From: Ornatilinea apprima
Lineage (GTDB): Bacteria > Chloroflexota > Anaerolineae > Anaerolineales > Anaerolineaceae
Reading direction: 5' to 3'
Length of the DNA: 64,000 bases
Assembly (NCBI RefSeq): GCF_001306115.1
Contig: NZ_LGCL01000036.1
Span: 1-64,000, forward strand
How positions within the stretch are numbered: the stretch's first letter is position 1; every line of letters starts with the position of its first letter. The notes below the pieces were generated by a model. That model saw nothing but the letters and a program-made list of their open reading frames with translations. It had not been told where the DNA came from and searched no databases. Positions 43,741 to 52,383 of the stretch are shown here, piece after piece. Position numbers and translations under genes: made by a program.

Positions 43741-44535
43741 CTACTCATTTGGGTTGGATGGATGTTTGGGAAACCAGGGGAAGAATGAGCTGGTCGTCTC
43801 AATATATTCCTTGTATTGTGGTTTGGTTTCTTTGAGTGTCTTTTCCAAAAGCGCGACACCGGACACCCGCAAGAGAAGCACCGTCATCAAAATGGGGCTG
43901 AAAACGCTCCAGAACGCCCCCAACGAGGCGGCAATCAAATAGTAACCCCACCACTGCGCAGCGTCTCCAAAATAGTTGGGATGGCGGGTGTAGCGCCAGA
44001 CGCCGGTATTAAGGACTTTCCCTTTATTTTCTGGGTTGGCTTTGAACCGCGATAATTGGGCATCTCCGGCGGTTTCAAAGTAGAAACCATACAACCATAC
44101 CAATCCACCAGCAATCACGAGCGGCAAAATGCCTGGCTGTGTGCTGATCATGGCGGCAGTGAGAGGGGTTGAAATCATCCACATTAAGACGCCCTGGAGA
44201 ATAAAGGTCTGAAAATAACTGTACCACCACCAGCTTTTGCCATGTTCCTCACGCCAAGCACGGTAGCGAAAGTCTTCAGGTTTATTTCGATTGCGGATGA
44301 AAATGTAGATTGACAGTCTCAGCCCCCAAACGGATACCAGAATCAACAGTAAGACCTGCGCCCATGACATGGGGCTGGCGACCATGAACACCAGCCAGGC
44401 GGTTAGGACAAACCCCAGTCCCCAGAAAATATCGACAATGCTGGTATTTTTGAGGGCCAGGCTGGCGACCCAGATGGCGGTCATATAAGCAAAGATGAAA
44501 ACGCCGGTTAAAAGAACAGCTTGCTGGATACCCAT
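43741..44535 (-). CDS. DUF1295 membrane protein (steroid 5-alpha-reductase-like)
   Basis: A 264-residue protein with about six transmembrane helices. The diagnostic C-terminal block LNTGVWRYTRHPNYFGD (about 178-194) places it with DUF1295, the steroid 5-alpha reductase-like fold of NADPH-dependent membrane reductases and isoprenylcysteine methyltransferase relatives. Substrate unknown, likely a lipid. Followed by the DUF1475 gene on the same strand. Confidence 0.85.
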   Translation of the reverse strand: MGIQQAVLLTGVFIFAYMTAIWVASLALKNTSIVDIFWGLGFVLTAWLVFMVASPMSWAQVLLLILVSVWGLRLSIYIFIRNRNKPEDFRYRAWREEHGKSWWWYSYFQTFILQGVLMWMISTPLTAAMISTQPGILPLVIAGGLVWLYGFYFETAGDAQLSRFKANPENKGKVLNTGVWRYTRHPNYFGDAAQWWGYYLIAASLGAFWSVFSPILMTVLLLRVSGVALLEKTLKETKPQYKEYIETTSSFFPWFPKHPSNPNE

Positions 44536-44619
44536 TTTTCACTCCTCTGTTGATTTGATTCTACTCGAACCCGATCAACGGGGTGAATGCTTGTATCAGC
44601 TTTAGTTGGCGTGTTGGGG

Positions 44620-45066
44620 TTATTCGCTGATGACTTTTCCGCCCTTGAGCGTGGCCTGGTACGATTTTAGCTGTTCCCATTCACCGTTGGCCGCAAGGCG
44701 GGCTTGATTGGGCCATGTCTGCGGATCGGCCAGGCGGATTCCAGCTTTCTTCAAAATGATCTCCAGTTCGGAGCGGTTGCACTCCGATAGCTGCTGGAAG
44801 GTATTAATCCCCGCGCTATTGAGAATTATCTCGATTTTGGGACCGATCCCTTCCACCTGCTTCAAATTGTCGGGAGTGACGGGCGTTTGGGGGGCGGTAG
44901 GCGCAATTTTAATTTCTTGCAACCGGCTTTGCTGCCTCGGGGAAGTGGATAATGACGGCCATCCTTCTTTTTGCTGCTCGATGAGCTGTTTGATCACCAC
45001 ATACAGCCCAAAACCGGCTGCAAAGAAGTAGACAGTTCGTTTCATTGTTTTGATCATTTTTTTCAT
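44620..45066 (-). CDS. Helix-hairpin-helix domain protein with N-terminal membrane anchor
   Basis: A 148-residue protein. A basic start and a short hydrophobic segment (about 10-25) suggest a membrane anchor; residues about 68-130 are a helix-hairpin-helix domain (LKQVEGIGPKIEIILNSAGINTFQQLSECNRSELEIILKKAG) of the kind seen in DUF4332 proteins and L21 fusions. Such domains bind nucleic acid non-specifically. The rest is linker. Specific role unknown. Confidence 0.78.
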   Translation of the reverse strand: MKKMIKTMKRTVYFFAAGFGLYVVIKQLIEQQKEGWPSLSTSPRQQSRLQEIKIAPTAPQTPVTPDNLKQVEGIGPKIEIILNSAGINTFQQLSECNRSELEIILKKAGIRLADPQTWPNQARLAANGEWEQLKSYQATLKGGKVISE

Positions 45067-45270
45067 GATAGCTTCCCTTAGTTGGTCACTTCATCGGGTG
45101 ACCTCGTTATCTGTTTGCCTGAAGTAATGGGGGATGGTTTCTGGCAGGGCGAAAACAAAATTCCACATGCCGGCTTTAACATCCGTCCATTTTTTTTCAG
45201 TAAAGAAAAAATAGCCTAGCGTATAAGGCTAAGACCATTTTACCAGTATATTGATGAGAAAATATACGCT

Positions 45271-47217
45271 TCAGGCGCGAAGAATCAGGAATTGGTAAGG
45301 AGTAAGACGCAGTTGTTCAAGGTTTAGATTTTCTTTGGTAATCAGGTTCTCAAATGTGTAACCCAGGCCGTACAATCTCAGCAGGTTAAAATCCAATTCC
45401 TGCGGCTTCTCAGAAAAATTGGCAAGTATGATCAGACGCTCTTTAGCTGTGCTTCGGACGTACCCTAAAACATGCGGGTTCCAGGTATCCATGACCTGAA
45501 TATGCCCGTTGGCCAGTGCCGGCTCAGTTTTGCGGATGCGGATGAACTTCTGCATCTCCTGGAAAATGCGGTATTCTACAGACCCTGGATTATTCCGATT
45601 TTCGTATTTTGACCAGTCTGCGCGGGGACGGTGAACCCAACGGCTATCTGAGGCTTTGGCCGGGTCGTTTCTATAGCTGTAGTCATTCAACGTGCCAATT
45701 TCGTCTCCCAGGTAGATCAAGGGGATGCCGCCGATGGTCATGATGACCCGATGCAAGAGGAGAATGCGATTTATGCTGTTCTGAATTTCTTCCTCTGAAT
45801 TTTCTGTGAGGGCTTTTTCCAGACCAGCCAGAGAGGCGCATGTGCCGGAGATGCGCGCATCACCGGTGCGCGGGTTTTCCTGGAAAGGCAAGCCGCGGGC
45901 GAAACTTTCGGGATAACGGCCGGTATAAAACGCATTCAAGAATTTGCGATGATCGTATCCGTTGATGCCAAGACGACCAGCATCATCGTCTGAGAATGTC
46001 CAGCCGATATCGTCATGGCAACGCACATAATTTACCCAGGCGGTGTGCTCTGGCAGGGAGAAGCGTTCGACCAGGGCCTGCTTGAGAAGATTGATTTCGC
46101 GGGTGGCCAGGGTGTTCCAAAGGAGGGCCATGATGAGAGGATTATATGAAAGCTGGCACTCCGCGGGCGAAATGTAACGAACGACTTCGTCGGGGTGGAC
46201 GATGGCCTCGGATTTGAAGAGCAAAGCGGGGGCTGCGATGCGCGCAACGGCATTGTAAGCCTGTATGAGGATATGCGCTTTTGGCAGGTTTTCGCAGACC
46301 GTTCCCATTTCTTTCCAGGTGAATGCAACCGCGTCCATGCGCAGCACTTCAACACCGGCATTGGCCAATGAGAGCATCTCTTCGGCCATTCTGATAAAGA
46401 CAGCCGGGTTCTGGTAATTCAAATCCCATTGGTAGGAGTTGAAGGTTGTCCAGACCCATTTTTTTACTTCCGGTAAGTAGGTGAATGACCCTGGGCGTTG
46501 TTCGGGAAAGATTTCGCGCAGGTTGCGCTCGTATGCGTCAGGCATTACCCGGTCTGGAAACATGAAGTAGTAATCCTGATATTCAGGATCGCCAGCAATG
46601 GCGTTAAGCGCCCATTGATGCTCGTTGGATGTATGATTGAAAACGAAATCAAGCACCAGGCTGACGCCGTTTTCACGCAACTGGCGTGATAATTGGGCCA
46701 GTTGCTTCATCGTGCCTATCGATGGATTGATTTCTCGGTAGCTGCTGATGGCATAGCCGCCGTCATTCTCGCCGTCGGGAGACTTAAATAACGGCATCAG
46801 GTGCAGATACGTCAGCCCCAATTCGCGGAAGTAGGGAATTTTGGATTGGATGCCCTCTAGGCTGCCAGCAAACAGGTCTACATAGCAGACACCGCCAACC
46901 ATTTGATTGGATTGGAACCAGTCAGGATTTGATTCGCGGCTCAAGTCGAGCTGTTTCAAGTCCGCGGGGCGGGCAAACCAGGACTGCGCAAGGCTTTGAA
47001 GCAGTTTTTCCAAATGGAAATAGAAATCGTGCTGATTTGCGTAGAGCTGGAGGAGAAGAGAGAAAAGGGTCTCAAAATGGCGCTCAAGGCGAGCATTGAA
47101 AGCCTGCCAATCTTCGGGAGATCGCTGGCGTTCTGCTTTGAATTGCTCTTCAATACGGGGGCGCAGGCGATCCAGCGCCAGGAGGGCCTTGTTTTGGTAA
47201 TGGATGGCTTTTTCCAT
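45271..47217 (-). CDS. Amylosucrase (GH13)
   Basis: A 648-residue sucrose-using transglucosidase that transfers glucose to glycogen-like alpha-1,4 glucan, releasing fructose, or hydrolyses sucrose. The helical N-terminal domain (about 1-85) and (beta/alpha)8 barrel match amylosucrase. Catalytic residues are visible: nucleophile D295 in VLRMDAVAF, acid/base E337 in FKSEAIVHP, D402 in VRCHDDIGWTF. Start is ATG 47217, with GTG at 47223 as an alternative. It lies after the ABC permeases of the LacI-controlled operon, separated by a strong hairpin (47254-47286). Confidence 0.9.
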   Translation of the reverse strand: MEKAIHYQNKALLALDRLRPRIEEQFKAERQRSPEDWQAFNARLERHFETLFSLLLQLYANQHDFYFHLEKLLQSLAQSWFARPADLKQLDLSRESNPDWFQSNQMVGGVCYVDLFAGSLEGIQSKIPYFRELGLTYLHLMPLFKSPDGENDGGYAISSYREINPSIGTMKQLAQLSRQLRENGVSLVLDFVFNHTSNEHQWALNAIAGDPEYQDYYFMFPDRVMPDAYERNLREIFPEQRPGSFTYLPEVKKWVWTTFNSYQWDLNYQNPAVFIRMAEEMLSLANAGVEVLRMDAVAFTWKEMGTVCENLPKAHILIQAYNAVARIAAPALLFKSEAIVHPDEVVRYISPAECQLSYNPLIMALLWNTLATREINLLKQALVERFSLPEHTAWVNYVRCHDDIGWTFSDDDAGRLGINGYDHRKFLNAFYTGRYPESFARGLPFQENPRTGDARISGTCASLAGLEKALTENSEEEIQNSINRILLLHRVIMTIGGIPLIYLGDEIGTLNDYSYRNDPAKASDSRWVHRPRADWSKYENRNNPGSVEYRIFQEMQKFIRIRKTEPALANGHIQVMDTWNPHVLGYVRSTAKERLIILANFSEKPQELDFNLLRLYGLGYTFENLITKENLNLEQLRLTPYQFLILRA

Positions 47218-47253
47218 TTTCACTCATTCCCATTGGCTGGGTGCCTGGGTATT

Positions 47254-47286
47254 CTAACCGGCGAGACGGATAATCTCGCCGGTTAG
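47254..47286 (-). other. Hairpin between the sugar permease and amylosucrase genes
   Basis: Perfect 13-bp stem CTAACCGGCGAGA/TCTCGCCGGTTAG with a 7-base loop and no T tract. Probably a processing or attenuation element. Confidence 0.65.
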
Positions 47287-47308
47287 CGATTCAGGAGACC
47301 AACCAAAT

Positions 47309-48403
47309 CTAACCTTTGACAGACCCTGCCATCAGGCCGCGCACAAAGTAACGCTGCAAGGAGAAGAATACAACCAGGGGCAGGATCATTGAAACGAACG
47401 CGCCGGCGGTGAGCACGTGCCAATCCTGGCCGCGCGAACCCACCATATCCGCCAGGCGCATGGTCATCACTTGTACGGCTGGCTTGCTGCCGATGAAGAC
47501 CAGGGAGACCAAATAGTCATTCCACACCCAGATGAACTGGAAGATAGCAAAGGAAGCCAATGCCGGAACCGAAAGCGGCAAAACCAGTCTCTGGAAAATG
47601 GTGAAATGCGATGCGCCATCAATGAAGGCTGATTCGAAAATGTCTCTGGGGATGGTGCTGATGTAGTTGTAAAGCAGATAGGTGGCCAGGGGCAAACCAA
47701 AACCGGTGTGTGCCAGCCAGACGGCGAGGAAAGTGCCGTTCAGGTCCAGCTTTACATAGTCGCGCAGGATCGGGATGAGGGCCAACTGCAGCGGCACAAC
47801 CAGCAGCGCAACCACGATGATAAAGAAGAATTTGCGGCCAGGGAAGCGCATCCACGCGAAACCATATGCCGCAAAGGCGGCGATCAGGATGGGAATGACT
47901 GTGGACGGCACAGTTACCACAATGGTGTTGATGAAAGCTTGAGAGAGATCATCACCTTTTTCAGTTTTTGTGCTGCCATCGGGCGCAACATATTGATACT
48001 CTTTTCCGGACAATACGTTTTGGTAATTGTCAAGGGTGAAGTTGGTGTTTGCTGCCCATACTCTATCCTGGACGCTCACAATCCTCTGGCGGCGATTCTC
48101 CCATATCAGTTTCTGGCCGTTTGGGGTGACATACCCGTCGCGAAGCTGCCGGTCAGTCACTGTTGCGCCAGCTACTTGAATAGGCTGCTCAAGATCGACC
48201 TCTTTTGGCAGACTGACGGATTCTACCGTCTTAAATTCGCGGTGCGGGAAGATTGTCCACCAACCTGAATTGACGATGTCTTCACGGGTGCGGATCGAGG
48301 AAACCAAAAGACCGATGGTGGGTACTGTCCAGACCAGGCATATGAGCAAAAGGGTGAAGTTGACAAAAAACTTTGACCAGAATTTTCGTTTCGACTGGCT
48401 CAT
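47309..48403 (-). CDS. Carbohydrate ABC transporter permease (MalG-like)
   Basis: A 364-residue inner-membrane permease with about six helices and an unusually long extracytoplasmic segment (about 45-145) between the first and second, carrying many charged residues. The cytoplasmic EAA motif is in FESAFIDGASHFTIFQRLVLPLSVPALA, the site that contacts the ATPase. Its start overlaps the stop of the MalF-like gene by 4 bp (ATGA). The operon has no ATPase, so it should use a shared one. Confidence 0.92.
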   Translation of the reverse strand: MSQSKRKFWSKFFVNFTLLLICLVWTVPTIGLLVSSIRTREDIVNSGWWTIFPHREFKTVESVSLPKEVDLEQPIQVAGATVTDRQLRDGYVTPNGQKLIWENRRQRIVSVQDRVWAANTNFTLDNYQNVLSGKEYQYVAPDGSTKTEKGDDLSQAFINTIVVTVPSTVIPILIAAFAAYGFAWMRFPGRKFFFIIVVALLVVPLQLALIPILRDYVKLDLNGTFLAVWLAHTGFGLPLATYLLYNYISTIPRDIFESAFIDGASHFTIFQRLVLPLSVPALASFAIFQFIWVWNDYLVSLVFIGSKPAVQVMTMRLADMVGSRGQDWHVLTAGAFVSMILPLVVFFSLQRYFVRGLMAGSVKG

Positions 48404-49524
48404 TTGAACACCTCCCGCTTGCCAAACTGGCTGAGGTTATAAATCATGATCGGGATGACCGCAATGAGCAAGACAATTGAAATTGCCGAGCCGTAACCAA
48501 AGTTGCGGTTCGAGAAGAACTGCCGGTAAAACTGCGTGGCAATCACCTCTGTGCCGTATTGTCCGCCTGTCATCACCAACACAACGTCAAAGATTTTCAG
48601 GGAGAAAATGACGATGGTGGTCGTTACGGTGATAATGGTGCCCTGGATCTGGGGGATGATGATTTTGAAAAAGATTTGAAATTCGTTGGCACCATCCACG
48701 CGCGCGGCTTCGAGCAACTCTTCCGGAACGCCTTTGATGGCAGATGAGAAGATGACCATCGCGTAGCCTGTCTGAAGCCAGACCATGATCACGATCAGGA
48801 AGAAATTGTTCCAGGGCTGCAACAGGGTAGTCCAGGCTTGAGGCTCACCACCAAAGAGGGTAACAATGGCATTGAGCAAACCAGTTTGAACCATGTTTGC
48901 CGGGCGGTAATAGTAAATGAAGCGCCAAATAACACCCGCGCCAACAAAGGAAATGGCCATTGGCAGGAAAATGAGCGATTTTGCGATGGATTCAAAAGAA
49001 CTGCGGTCGGCCAGAACAGCGATTAACAAGCCGAAAATGACGCTAAGCGAGGTGCCGATAACCAGCCAGTACAGATTATTGCGGAATGATTCGAGCATCG
49101 CACGTTCGGTAAAGGCGGCCACATAATTTTGCAACCCCACAAAAACAGTAGAGTTGTTGTTGAACAGGCTGAGATAAAATGTTCGCAGGGTTGGCAGGAA
49201 TAAGAACCAGGTGAGGATAGCAACAGCGGGGCCAACAAAAACGAACGGTGAAAGACGACGGGTCCAAACGTCAGGCAGCTGCTCAATTAACCAGTTCGAG
49301 ACAATGTAGAGGATGGCAACGCCACCCACACCCCAAATGATGGCGACCAGTGCGGTAACGATTTGCGGCGCATTACTATCTCGCAAGAAGAGAAAGCCCT
49401 GCCAGAGACCAATAAAAGTTAATATGGGTACGAAAATGGAGATGAGAATCCGCCCCAGGCTGGATGCCAACCAGTCAATTGGGGAAGAGATGCTCTCTCT
49501 GTTACCAATTCCTTTCGTAGACAT
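48400..49524 (-). CDS. Carbohydrate ABC transporter permease (MalF-like)
   Basis: A 374-residue permease with about eight transmembrane segments, one of them an extra N-terminal pair (about 20-80). EAA motif: LLEAARVDGANEFQIFFKIIIPQIQG. Similar to alpha-glucoside permeases such as AglF. Lies 136 nt downstream of the binding-protein gene, beyond a hairpin, and overlaps the MalG-like gene. Confidence 0.92.
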   Translation of the reverse strand: MSTKGIGNRESISSPIDWLASSLGRILISIFVPILTFIGLWQGFLFLRDSNAPQIVTALVAIIWGVGGVAILYIVSNWLIEQLPDVWTRRLSPFVFVGPAVAILTWFLFLPTLRTFYLSLFNNNSTVFVGLQNYVAAFTERAMLESFRNNLYWLVIGTSLSVIFGLLIAVLADRSSFESIAKSLIFLPMAISFVGAGVIWRFIYYYRPANMVQTGLLNAIVTLFGGEPQAWTTLLQPWNNFFLIVIMVWLQTGYAMVIFSSAIKGVPEELLEAARVDGANEFQIFFKIIIPQIQGTIITVTTTIVIFSLKIFDVVLVMTGGQYGTEVIATQFYRQFFSNRNFGYGSAISIVLLIAVIPIMIYNLSQFGKREVFK

Positions 49525-49572
49525 GTGGTCTCCTGTTCTTAATTATTTGATTCTGATTGCTAACTTTGAAAA

Positions 49573-49612
49573 GAGAAGCAGGATAACAACCTGCATGGCT
49601 ACCCTGCTTCTC
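49573..49612 (-). other. Hairpin between the alpha-glucoside binding protein and MalF-like permease
   Basis: Perfect 10-bp stem GAGAAGCAGG/CCTGCTTCTC with a 20-base loop, followed on the minus strand by TTTTC. Likely lowers expression of the permeases relative to the binding protein. Confidence 0.65.
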
Positions 49613-49660
49613 AACGTACAGACTTATCTTAAGGAGAGAATTCTCCTCTGATTGGGTTGG

Positions 49661-51082
49661 TTATTTCGGCCAGGCCGCGTCAATTTCTGCCAGGGCGGTG
49701 TCGAGGTCAACGGTGCCGCTTACCCAGTCGGTCATGCCTTTCCAGAATGAGCCAGCGCCAACTTCACCGGGCATCAGGTCTGAGGCATCGAAGCGCAGGC
49801 TGGTGGCGTTGAGGATGATCTCGGCCACGCCGCGGTCTACGTCGTTCGAGTACCAGTCCAGGCTTGAGTCGAGGTGGGGCGAAATCGCGCCGCCCGAGCG
49901 AACCCAAGACTCAACCGAAGCGCCAGTGGTGAAGAACTCCATGACAGCGCGAACTTCGGGGCGGTCATTGAACATGGCCATGATGTCGCCCGCTACGAGC
50001 ACAGGCTTGCCATAGGCTTCGTCGATGGGAGGCAGGTAGAAGAAGCCGTAGTCAACACCGGCTTCGACGCCAGCCGGGAAGAAGCTGGTGATGAAGTTAC
50101 CCTGTTTGTGGAAGTAGCACTTAGCCGGGTCTTCGAACATGGGGGCCGGGGCGTCACCGAAGAAGGTGGTGACGATGGAAGCGCGACCGCCGTAGACATA
50201 TTCGTCGTTCAGCCAGATCTCACCCACTTTTTCAGCAGCAGCCTTGACTTCGGGGGACGAGAATTTCAATTCGCCAGATACCCACTTGTCATAGTTTTCG
50301 AGGGAGGTGGTGCGCAGCATAACTTCTTCCATCCAGTCAGTCGCCGGCCAACCGGTGGCGGTACCGGATTCGATACCGATACACCACGGGGTGTCGCCGT
50401 CAGCAACGATCTGGTCGGAGAGGGCTAACATTTCGTCCCAGGTCTGGGGGATTTCATAGCCAGCGACCTCGAAGTCATCTTTGGGATACCACACCAGGCT
50501 TTTACCGTTCACGCGCTGCCAAACACCGGCCATGATTTCGCCATCAGGGGATTCCATCATTGCCATATCCAACCAGGACTGGTTGTAGTTGGCCTGCAGT
50601 TTTTCCATATCCAGGAACTGGCTTACATCAACGACTTTACCATCGCGAACGAAGTTGGCCAGAAGGCCAGGCTGCGGGAAGTCGGCAATATCAGGAGCGT
50701 CGCCGCCATCCACACGAATGGAGATGGTGGTTTCGAACTCTTTCGAGCCTTCGTACTGAATATCGATGCCGGTTTTCTCTTCGAAGTCGGCAACGGCGGC
50801 GTTGAATTTCACGGCGTCTTCATCGGTGAAGGGGCCGGCCATTGTAACAACGGTGCCAGAGTATTCACCAGCAAACGCAGCTTCCAAGAAGGAAGCGGGC
50901 TCTTCAACCACGGGTTCAGCCGTAGGGGCTTCAGCGGGTTGTTCGGGAGCTTTGGTCGGTTCAGCCGGAGCCTGGGTAGGCTCTACTGGGGCTTCAGTTT
51001 CAACGGGTCCGGGCGCGCAAGCGGCCAGAACCATTGCGGCCACAACCAACACGGCAATTAATTGCCAGACTGATTTTTTCAT
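49661..51082 (-). CDS. Alpha-glucoside ABC transporter substrate-binding lipoprotein
   Basis: A 473-residue extracellular solute-binding protein (SBP_bac_1/AglE-like). Signal peptide with lipobox LAAC (Cys about 22), then a Pro/Ala/Glu/Thr-rich linker (about 25-65), and two lobes beginning GTVVTMAGPFTDEDAVKF. Contains Trp-rich sugar-binding regions (GWPATDWMEE, WVRSGGAISPH). Relatives bind trehalose, maltose, sucrose or other alpha-glucosides. GGAGGAGAAA precedes the ATG. Second gene after the LacI-type regulator; leader has an orphan Shine-Dalgarno-like sequence. Confidence 0.93.
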   Translation of the reverse strand: MKKSVWQLIAVLVVAAMVLAACAPGPVETEAPVEPTQAPAEPTKAPEQPAEAPTAEPVVEEPASFLEAAFAGEYSGTVVTMAGPFTDEDAVKFNAAVADFEEKTGIDIQYEGSKEFETTISIRVDGGDAPDIADFPQPGLLANFVRDGKVVDVSQFLDMEKLQANYNQSWLDMAMMESPDGEIMAGVWQRVNGKSLVWYPKDDFEVAGYEIPQTWDEMLALSDQIVADGDTPWCIGIESGTATGWPATDWMEEVMLRTTSLENYDKWVSGELKFSSPEVKAAAEKVGEIWLNDEYVYGGRASIVTTFFGDAPAPMFEDPAKCYFHKQGNFITSFFPAGVEAGVDYGFFYLPPIDEAYGKPVLVAGDIMAMFNDRPEVRAVMEFFTTGASVESWVRSGGAISPHLDSSLDWYSNDVDRGVAEIILNATSLRFDASDLMPGEVGAGSFWKGMTDWVSGTVDLDTALAEIDAAWPK

Positions 51083-51182
51083 TTTCTCCTCCGAGATTTG
51101 TTTTCCAACACTTTGCCAGATTTGATACTTCTTGAATTCGACTTGCTAGAACAACGATTTTAGTTTCTTTGTATCCGATAAC

Positions 51183-51193
51183 CACCTCCTTTC
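51183..51193 (-). other. Orphan extended Shine-Dalgarno-like sequence in the alpha-glucoside binding-protein leader
   Basis: On the minus strand GAAAGGAGGTG, an 11-nt perfect complement of the 16S rRNA 3' end with no start codon 4-12 bases beyond it. The binding-protein gene begins 100 nt later. Confidence 0.6.
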
Positions 51194-51206
51194 AAAGAAA
51201 TTGTGA

Positions 51207-52208
51207 TCAAGCGGTTTCCCGCTCAATTAGCGTCAGCGGTAAGCGTATGTGCTGCGCGGGCCGGTCGGGATTTTGGATGCGATTGATGAGTAATTCAGCC
51301 GCGATGCGACCGGATTCATCCAACGGTTGGTGAATGGTCGTCAGCCCAAAATATTCAGCCAAGTCCAGGTCGTCGAATCCAATGACTGCAAGGTCTTGGG
51401 GGACGCGCAGGTTCAATTCTTTGGCTGCGCGCAATACACCAATGGCTTGAAGGTCGGTTGCCGCAAAGATAGCTGCTGGGGGATTTGGCTGCATGAGGAC
51501 TTTCTTGGCCAGCACTCGAGTTGCTTCAATATCATGGCTGGCGTAGTGGATGCTGTGCGCATCCAGAGTAATGCCGCTTTCCGAAAGGCGATTCATGAAG
51601 CCAAGCAAGCGGCTCGAAATGGGATTAATACCGTATTCTACTGTGTCCGCAGTGCCAATGAAGGCAATATTAGTATACCCCTTTTGCAGCAAATAGTTGG
51701 CGGCCATTCTTCCACCTGATTGATCATCAATCTCCAGGCAGTTGAGAGAATACATGGGGTATTCGATTAATACTACTTCGATATTGTGTTTACTCAAGCG
51801 TTCCGCTTGTTCGGCGGTTAATTGGAGAGAAATTAGGATAAGGCCATCCAGATTGCGGGTGAGGGGGATCGTCTCGAGGTAGCTGTTCAAATTTGTGATG
51901 GAGTCGACAGAAAAGACGACCAATTCGTATTGAGAACTGGAAAGCACCGAAGCCACGCCACGAAGTCGCTGAACAAAGGATGGCTCAGTAAAGAAAGGTG
52001 TGATGACCCCAATTCGCCCCAAATTTTTTAAGGCCCGCGCTCGGGCTTCTGCTTTGGGAATAAAACCCAACTCCGAAATGGTGTCAATCACCGCGACACG
52101 GGTCTCGGCATTGACCTTGTTCGGACTATTCAGGACGCGCGATACGGTAGAAATGCTCACTCCGGCTTTTTTCGCGACGTCATAGATCGTTGGGCGGCTA
52201 CCTGACAT
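51207..52208 (-). CDS. LacI-family transcriptional regulator
   Basis: A 333-residue repressor. LacI helix-turn-helix at about 6-30 (TIYDVAKKAGVSISTVSRVLN) plus the hinge, then a periplasmic-binding-protein-like effector domain with the usual VIGFDDLDLAEYFGLTTIHQP near the C-terminus. A matching LacI-type operator overlaps its own -10 box, so it is very likely autoregulated, and it would control the following ABC and amylosucrase genes. The inducer is probably an alpha-glucoside. Confidence 0.93.
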   Translation of the reverse strand: MSGSRPTIYDVAKKAGVSISTVSRVLNSPNKVNAETRVAVIDTISELGFIPKAEARARALKNLGRIGVITPFFTEPSFVQRLRGVASVLSSSQYELVVFSVDSITNLNSYLETIPLTRNLDGLILISLQLTAEQAERLSKHNIEVVLIEYPMYSLNCLEIDDQSGGRMAANYLLQKGYTNIAFIGTADTVEYGINPISSRLLGFMNRLSESGITLDAHSIHYASHDIEATRVLAKKVLMQPNPPAAIFAATDLQAIGVLRAAKELNLRVPQDLAVIGFDDLDLAEYFGLTTIHQPLDESGRIAAELLINRIQNPDRPAQHIRLPLTLIERETA

Positions 52209-52256
52209 TCTCTATCATTTCTGAATAACTAATTAGGAAAAATTGATGTTGCTTTT

Positions 52257-52272
52257 ATGAAAGCACTTTCAT
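52257..52272. promoter_or_regulatory. LacI-family operator of the alpha-glucoside operon
   Basis: ATGAAAGCACTTTCAT: 7-bp arms around a CA centre, matching the TGAAAGCGCTTTCA pattern of many LacI-family sites. It overlaps the last bases of the -10 box of the lacI-type gene. Confidence 0.8.
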
Positions 52273-52299
52273 GATACATTAAACCAATCTTAAAGTCAA
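52271..52299 (-). promoter_or_regulatory. Promoter of the LacI-controlled operon
   Basis: On the minus strand TTGACT (52294-52299), 17-bp spacer, TATCAT (52271-52276). Five of six matches in each box. The operator covers its downstream edge. Confidence 0.75.
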
Positions 52300-52314
52300 T
52301 AGTTAACGGGAGAT

Positions 52315-52359
52315 TATTAAGAATTAAATAAGCGGTCTCCTGGGTATCAGGGGACCGCT
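52315..52359 (-). terminator. Terminator of the trehalose synthase gene
   Basis: Hairpin AGCGGTC(T)CC / GGGGACCGCT (52331-52340 with 52350-52359, one wobble) followed on the minus strand by a T-rich TTATTTAATTCTTAAT. It separates treS from the LacI operon promoter. Confidence 0.8.
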
Positions 52360-52383
52360 GGACTATTACCATTGTTGGTTAGG

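Noticed and set aside
45067-45270. Weak inverted repeats before the amylosucrase stop (AGCCT/AGGCT and GTATAT/ATATAC)
   Set aside because: Arms of five to six bases with no T tract and no clear position relative to a transcript end.
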